Shown piece after piece: positions 6,692 to 15,257 of a stretch of 15,257 bases of DNA. The position numbers were made by a program, and so were the translations under genes. Every line of letters starts with the position of its first letter. Position 1 is the first letter of the stretch. The DNA comes from Xanthomonas translucens pv. translucens DSM 18974 (lineage in GTDB: Bacteria; Pseudomonadota; Gammaproteobacteria; Xanthomonadales; Xanthomonadaceae): assembly GCF_000331775.1 (NCBI RefSeq), contig NZ_CAPJ01000436.1:1-15257 (forward strand), written 5' to 3'. The notes under the pieces are model-generated. The model did not search any database, had not been told where the DNA came from, and saw only the letters and a list, made by a program, of their open reading frames with translations.

Positions 6692-6772
6692 GTAGGAGGG
6701 GCTTCAGCCCCGACAAGCGGGCGAAACCGCATGGTTTGCGACTTCGTTCGTCGCGGCTGAAGTCGCTCCCAG
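6692..6772. repeat. REP pair (BIME) unit 1
   Basis: The left REP at 6692-6714 begins GTAG, followed by GGAGGGGCTTCAGCCCC and GAC. The right REP at 6750-6771 is in inverse orientation (GTCGCGGCTGAAGTCG then CTCCCA). The 35-base middle resembles the middles of units 2 and 3. This is the first of three tandem units. REP pairs of this kind are non-coding repeats moved by RAYT-type transposases; none is encoded here. Confidence 0.85.
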
Positions 6773-6802
6773 AGGGGTCTTCTGCGACGGATAGGTGCAC
6801 TT

Positions 6803-6883
6803 GTAGGCGGGGTTTCCGCCCCGATAGCTAGCCGAGACGGCGCGGTTTCGGACTCCGCTCGTCGCGGCTGAAGCCGCTCCTAC
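6803..6883. repeat. REP pair (BIME) unit 2
   Basis: The left REP at 6803-6824 is the most diverged head in the array (GTAGGCGGGG, TTT, CCGCCCC, GA), with both sides of the palindrome changed so that pairing is kept. The right REP at 6861-6883 is a clean inverted copy (GTCGCGGCTGAAGCCG then CTCCTAC). It starts 111 bases after unit 1 and is followed by a linker shared with unit 3 (ACCGCGGTG, then GTGCACTTGT). Confidence 0.85.
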
Positions 6884-6914
6884 AGGGGGACCGCGGTGCC
6901 TGATGCGTGCACTT

Positions 6915-6994
6915 GTGGGAGAGGCTTCAGCCCCGACAGGTAGCCGAACCACGCGGGTTCCGATTTTGCTTGTCGCGGCTGAAGCCGCTCCTAC
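6915..6994. repeat. REP pair (BIME) unit 3
   Basis: The left REP at 6915-6937 has a GTGG head instead of GTAG. The right REP at 6972-6994 is identical to the right REP of unit 2. The unit begins 112 bases after unit 2. The linker that follows repeats the unit 2 linker with only a few changes, showing that the whole unit of about 111 bp, not only the palindromes, was tandemly duplicated. Confidence 0.85.
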
Positions 6995-7024
6995 AAGGGA
7001 CCGCGGTGTCTGACGTGTGCACTT

Positions 7025-7047
7025 GTGGGAGGGGCTTCAGCCCCGAC
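7025..7047 (+). repeat. terminal single REP of the array
   Basis: A GTGG-headed REP (GTGGGAGGGGCTTCAGCC then CCGAC) begins 110 bases after the unit 3 start, with the same linker before it but no inverted partner after it. The array therefore stops inside its fourth unit. The remaining 7048-7190 holds only the gltD 3' flank and its hairpin. Confidence 0.85.
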
Positions 7048-7132
7048 CCGACCATGCCGGCGTCGCTGGGTGCGACTGCTGCCGTGCCCAGCATGAGTGC
7101 CGCGGCATCGCCGTCAATCCGCGCAAACCTTC

Positions 7133-7156
7133 TGCCCGGCCGCGCGCAGCCGGGCA
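7133..7156 (-). terminator. hairpin downstream of gltD
   Basis: A perfect 8-bp stem TGCCCGGC (7133-7140) / GCCGGGCA (7149-7156) with an eight-base loop begins 34 bases past the gltD stop. Only a short TTT follows on the minus strand. It is the best candidate for the end of the gltBD transcript, possibly helped by the REP array beyond it. Confidence 0.5.
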
Positions 7157-7190
7157 TGCAACGACGTCGCTTAGGTGCGCTCGATCTCGC

Positions 7191-13266
<6,076 letters not shown>

Positions 13267-13358
13267 GTCTGCCTCTGAAAAGCGATCCGAAGGAACGCGG
13301 CGACACTCGCCCCCGCTCGATCCTGGAGCGCATCTTGAGGTCACCGGAACATCGACTA

Positions 13359-13373
13359 CACCACATGTTGGTG
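13359..13373. promoter_or_regulatory. short dyad upstream of gltB
   Basis: CACCA (13359-13363) and TGGTG (13369-13373) flank five bases. It lies 92 bases upstream of the gltB ATG, in the likely promoter region. No clear -35/-10 pair is visible. It is a possible operator half of a larger regulatory zone with the palindrome at 13391. Confidence 0.25.
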
Positions 13374-13390
13374 CGGTGCCGCAATACACA

Positions 13391-13404
13391 GTTGCAGCTG
13401 CAAC
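13391..13404. promoter_or_regulatory. perfect 14-bp palindrome upstream of gltB
   Basis: GTTGCAGCTGCAAC is a perfect 14-bp palindrome in the gap between the I78 lipoprotein stop and gltB, 124 bases before the gltB start. It could be an operator for glutamate synthase expression. It lacks a loop and T-run, so it is not a good terminator for the lipoprotein gene. Which regulator binds is unknown. Confidence 0.35.
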
Positions 13405-13471
13405 CGTGGTGGCAGCAGCCGCCGTGTCGCCGCCGCCGTGCGCACCGTGCGCAAGTGCCGCCGGACGGGCC

Positions 13472-13867
13472 TCAGCCGCAGCGGACACCGGTGATCTGGT
13501 TCTTGGCATCGACCTCGATGTTGAGCCGTTCGCCGTCGAATTCCATGGTCACCACCTGGTACGGCTTGAGCACGCGCAGGCTCTTGGCGCCGGTGTCGCT
13601 GCGCGCCTGGTCCAGCAACGCCTGTTCGGCGGCCTGGCCGACCAGGCCCTGCGCCTGCGAGGCATCGCAACTGCCCACCGGCGGCGGCTCCGGCGCGCTG
13701 GCCGGATCCGGCGCGGCGGCCCGTTGCGCGGCGGCCTGGGCCTTGGCCGCCACCTGTTCCTGCTCGTCCGGCGCCGGCGCGGTACACGCGGCCAAGGCCA
13801 GCGTCAGACACGCCGTGCCCAACAGGCCGGCACGCGCGGACGCACGAGAAGAAAGGAAAGTGCTCAT
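13472..13867 (-). CDS. lipoprotein with I78-type peptidase inhibitor domain
   Basis: 131 residues. A lipoprotein signal peptide ends in LAAC at 25-28, with Cys28 the lipid-modified residue. An Ala/Pro/Gln-rich linker at about 29-64 follows. Residues 67-131 match the inhibitor I78 family: CDASQAQGLVGQ (67-78), ARSDTGAKSLRVLKPYQVVT (88-107), ERLNIEVDAKNQITGVRCG (113-131). Cys67 and Cys130 could form a disulfide. The family includes serine peptidase inhibitors; the target here is unknown. The likely location is anchored to a membrane on the periplasmic side. The start has AGGAG five bases upstream. It is transcribed toward gltB but 205 bases away, so a shared transcript is possible but not shown. 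Confidence 0.85.
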   Translation of the reverse strand: MSTFLSSRASARAGLLGTACLTLALAACTAPAPDEQEQVAAKAQAAAQRAAAPDPASAPEPPPVGSCDASQAQGLVGQAAEQALLDQARSDTGAKSLRVLKPYQVVTMEFDGERLNIEVDAKNQITGVRCG

Positions 13868-13902
13868 CGAGGCTCCTGGTGGGTGGAGGGGGGGACAGGT
13901 CC

Positions 13903-13908
13903 AGCATA
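13903..13908 (-). promoter_or_regulatory. possible -10 element for the I78 lipoprotein
   Basis: On the minus strand TATGCT matches four of six bases of TATAAT and would give a leader of about 30 bases to the ATG at 13867. No convincing -35 lies at the right distance. The rest of the 152-base divergent gap (13868-14019) must also hold the topoisomerase promoter; TTGACG at 13960-13965 and GACAAT at 13987-13992 are present on the plus strand but 21 bases apart, too far for a normal promoter. Confidence 0.3.
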
Positions 13909-14019
13909 AGCGCAGAAGAATCGGACAAGTCGCGTTCGCCGCACGTTAACCGGCCGCCGTTGACGCGGCTTAGGCGGTGCGCTGCCGACAATCCCGTCTC
14001 CTCACCCGCCGGCATCCCG

Positions 14020-15228
14020 ATGTCCAACGCGTCCCGCACCACCGCCGCCACCGAAGCGGCCCGCGCGCTGCAGGCCAGGCAGGCCGCCTACAGCGCCGGC
14101 CTGGTCTATGTCAGCGACGAAGAGCCCGGCATCGCCCGCCGCCGCGCCGGCACCGGCTTCGGCTACCGCCTGCCCGACGGCAGCGCGGTGCGCGATGCGC
14201 AGACCTTGCAGCGCATCCGGCAGCTGGCGATCCCACCGGCCTATACCGAGGTATGGATCTGCACCAAGCCCAACGGCCATGTGCAGGCCACCGGCCGCGA
14301 CGCGCGGCGGCGCAAGCAGTACCGCTACCACGCCGACTGGGCGCAGCTGCGCGGCGACGGCAAGTTCGAGCGGATCATCGCCTTCGGCCAGGCCTTGCCG
14401 CGCTTGCGCCGGCGCCTGCGCCGCGACCTGGCGTTGCCCGGCTACCCGCGCGACAAGGTGCTGGCGATGGTGGTGGCGTTGATGGCCGAGACCCTGGTGC
14501 GCGTGGGCAATGCCGAATACGCGCGCAGCAACCGCTCCTATGGCCTGACCACCCTGCGCAACCGGCACCTGGAATTCGTCAAGGGCGGCCGCGCGCGGCT
14601 GAAGTTCCGCGGCAAGGGCGGGCAGGAGCACGACATCGAGGTCGACGACGCGCATCTGGTCAAGCTGATCCGCGGCTGCCAGCAATTGCCCGGGCAGGCG
14701 CTGTTCCAGTACCGCGACGACGACGGCCAGCTGCAGCCGGTGGATTCGGGCGAGGTCAACGACTACCTGCGCGAGGCGATGGGCGAGAGCTTCACCGCCA
14801 AGGATTTCCGCACCTGGGGCGGCACCCGCGCCGCGTTGCAGCGGCTGGCGCAGCTGCCCCTGCCCGAACCCGGCAGCGAGCGCGCGCTGAAGCTGGCGCA
14901 GAATGCGGTGATCCGCGAGGTGGCCGATGCGTTGGGCAACACTCCGGCGGTGTGCCGCAAGGCCTATATCGACCCATGCGTGTTCGAAGGGTGGCGCTGC
15001 GGCGACCTGCACGGCATGTGCGAACGCGTGCGCGGCGAGCGGCAGTGGGATCTGGCGACGCTGAAGTACTTGGCGCGGGCGCGTGCTGCGACCCGCAAGA
15101 GCGTCAAAACAGCCAAAGCCACAACTTCCAGGCAGGCGGGTCCCGCGGTGGCAATGGCGAAAGCACCCAAGTCGGCATCGCCGCGTCGGCCCGGCAGGCG
15201 CGCGCCTGCCGCGCGCCCGCGCAGCTGA
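14020..15228 (+). CDS. type IB DNA topoisomerase (poxvirus-like)
   Basis: 402 residues. The enzyme relaxes supercoils by nicking one strand through a 3'-phosphotyrosine link. Catalytic positions by motif: Arg161 in RVGN (161-164), Lys199 in KFRGKGG (195-201), Arg264 in AKDFRTWGG (260-268), Asn307 in LGNTPAVCRK (305-314) where vaccinia has His, and nucleophile Tyr316. Asn in place of His is usual in bacterial members. The segment after the tyrosine reads YIDP rather than the YIHP I expect. Residues about 353-402 are a basic Lys/Arg/Ala/Pro tail, probably unstructured and DNA-binding. The frame is open further upstream to a GTG at 13879, but the extension is composition-biased and would overlap the lipoprotein promoter. 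The ATG at 14020 fits the family start yet has no visible ribosome binding site. It is divergent from the lipoprotein and the only plus-strand gene in the window. Confidence 0.9.
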   Translation: MSNASRTTAATEAARALQARQAAYSAGLVYVSDEEPGIARRRAGTGFGYRLPDGSAVRDAQTLQRIRQLAIPPAYTEVWICTKPNGHVQATGRDARRRKQYRYHADWAQLRGDGKFERIIAFGQALPRLRRRLRRDLALPGYPRDKVLAMVVALMAETLVRVGNAEYARSNRSYGLTTLRNRHLEFVKGGRARLKFRGKGGQEHDIEVDDAHLVKLIRGCQQLPGQALFQYRDDDGQLQPVDSGEVNDYLREAMGESFTAKDFRTWGGTRAALQRLAQLPLPEPGSERALKLAQNAVIREVADALGNTPAVCRKAYIDPCVFEGWRCGDLHGMCERVRGERQWDLATLKYLARARAATRKSVKTAKATTSRQAGPAVAMAKAPKSASPRRPGRRAPAARPRS

Positions 15229-15257
15229 GGCAAGCGCGGACAGCGCTGCGTGCGGCA

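Noticed and set aside
6692..7047. Regular repeats that could suggest a CRISPR array
   Set aside because: Repeats are inverted pairs with a unit of about 111 bp and similar, not unique, spacers. No cas genes are present.
6561..7157. Short open frames on both strands across the REP array, with recurring peptides such as SGFSRD and GLKPLLQ
   Set aside because: The recurring peptides are direct translations of the REP palindromes. No ribosome binding sites or family signals are present.
13267..13509. 81-codon N-terminal extension of gltB
   Set aside because: It would bury the catalytic Cys19, overlap the lipoprotein gene, and is low-complexity. The ATG at 13266 has a good ribosome binding site.
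13879..14019. N-terminal extension of the topoisomerase from a GTG start
   Set aside because: It has biased composition and no family similarity, and it crosses the promoter region of the divergent gene.

Overview
The window looks like a chromosomal segment of a Xanthomonas-type gammaproteobacterium. This is inferred from the high GC content, the secreted plant cell-wall-degrading enzymes, the GTAG/GTGG-headed REP palindromes and the gene families present; the species cannot be named from the sequence alone. Almost everything is on the minus strand. The only plus-strand gene is the last one.

Layout, left to right. 1-31: start of a minus-strand gene cut by the window edge. 139-1497 (-): exported protein fusing a PstS-like phosphate-binding domain to an OmpA-like peptidoglycan-binding domain, with a PHO-box-like site upstream. 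1670-1720: long hairpin carrying a diverged REP. 1760-2638 (-): double-length methylglyoxal synthase, with a degenerate N-terminal copy of the domain and an intact catalytic C-terminal copy. 2776-6441 (-): three tandem paralogous GH5 endoglucanases (Egl1, Egl2, Egl3), each with its own export signal and upstream region. 6442-7190: about 750 bp without a supported gene, holding a tandem array of REP pairs with a period of about 111 bp. 7191-13266 (-): gltB-gltD, the two subunits of NADPH glutamate synthase, separated by a multi-hairpin repeat. 13472-13867 (-): lipoprotein of the I78 peptidase-inhibitor family. 14020-15228 (+): type IB DNA topoisomerase, divergent from the lipoprotein.

How the genes relate. 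GltB and GltD form one enzyme and are probably one operon. The three endoglucanases are a local gene-family expansion, probably serving extracellular beta-1,4-glucan breakdown. The other genes are housekeeping or envelope functions with no visible pathway link to one another. I see no phage, insertion sequence, CRISPR array or integrated island. I did not find a convincing new multi-gene defence or biosynthetic system. The most unusual items are the tandem methylglyoxal synthase, the differing export signals of the endoglucanase triplet, the REP array, and the hairpin repeat inside the gltB-gltD operon.
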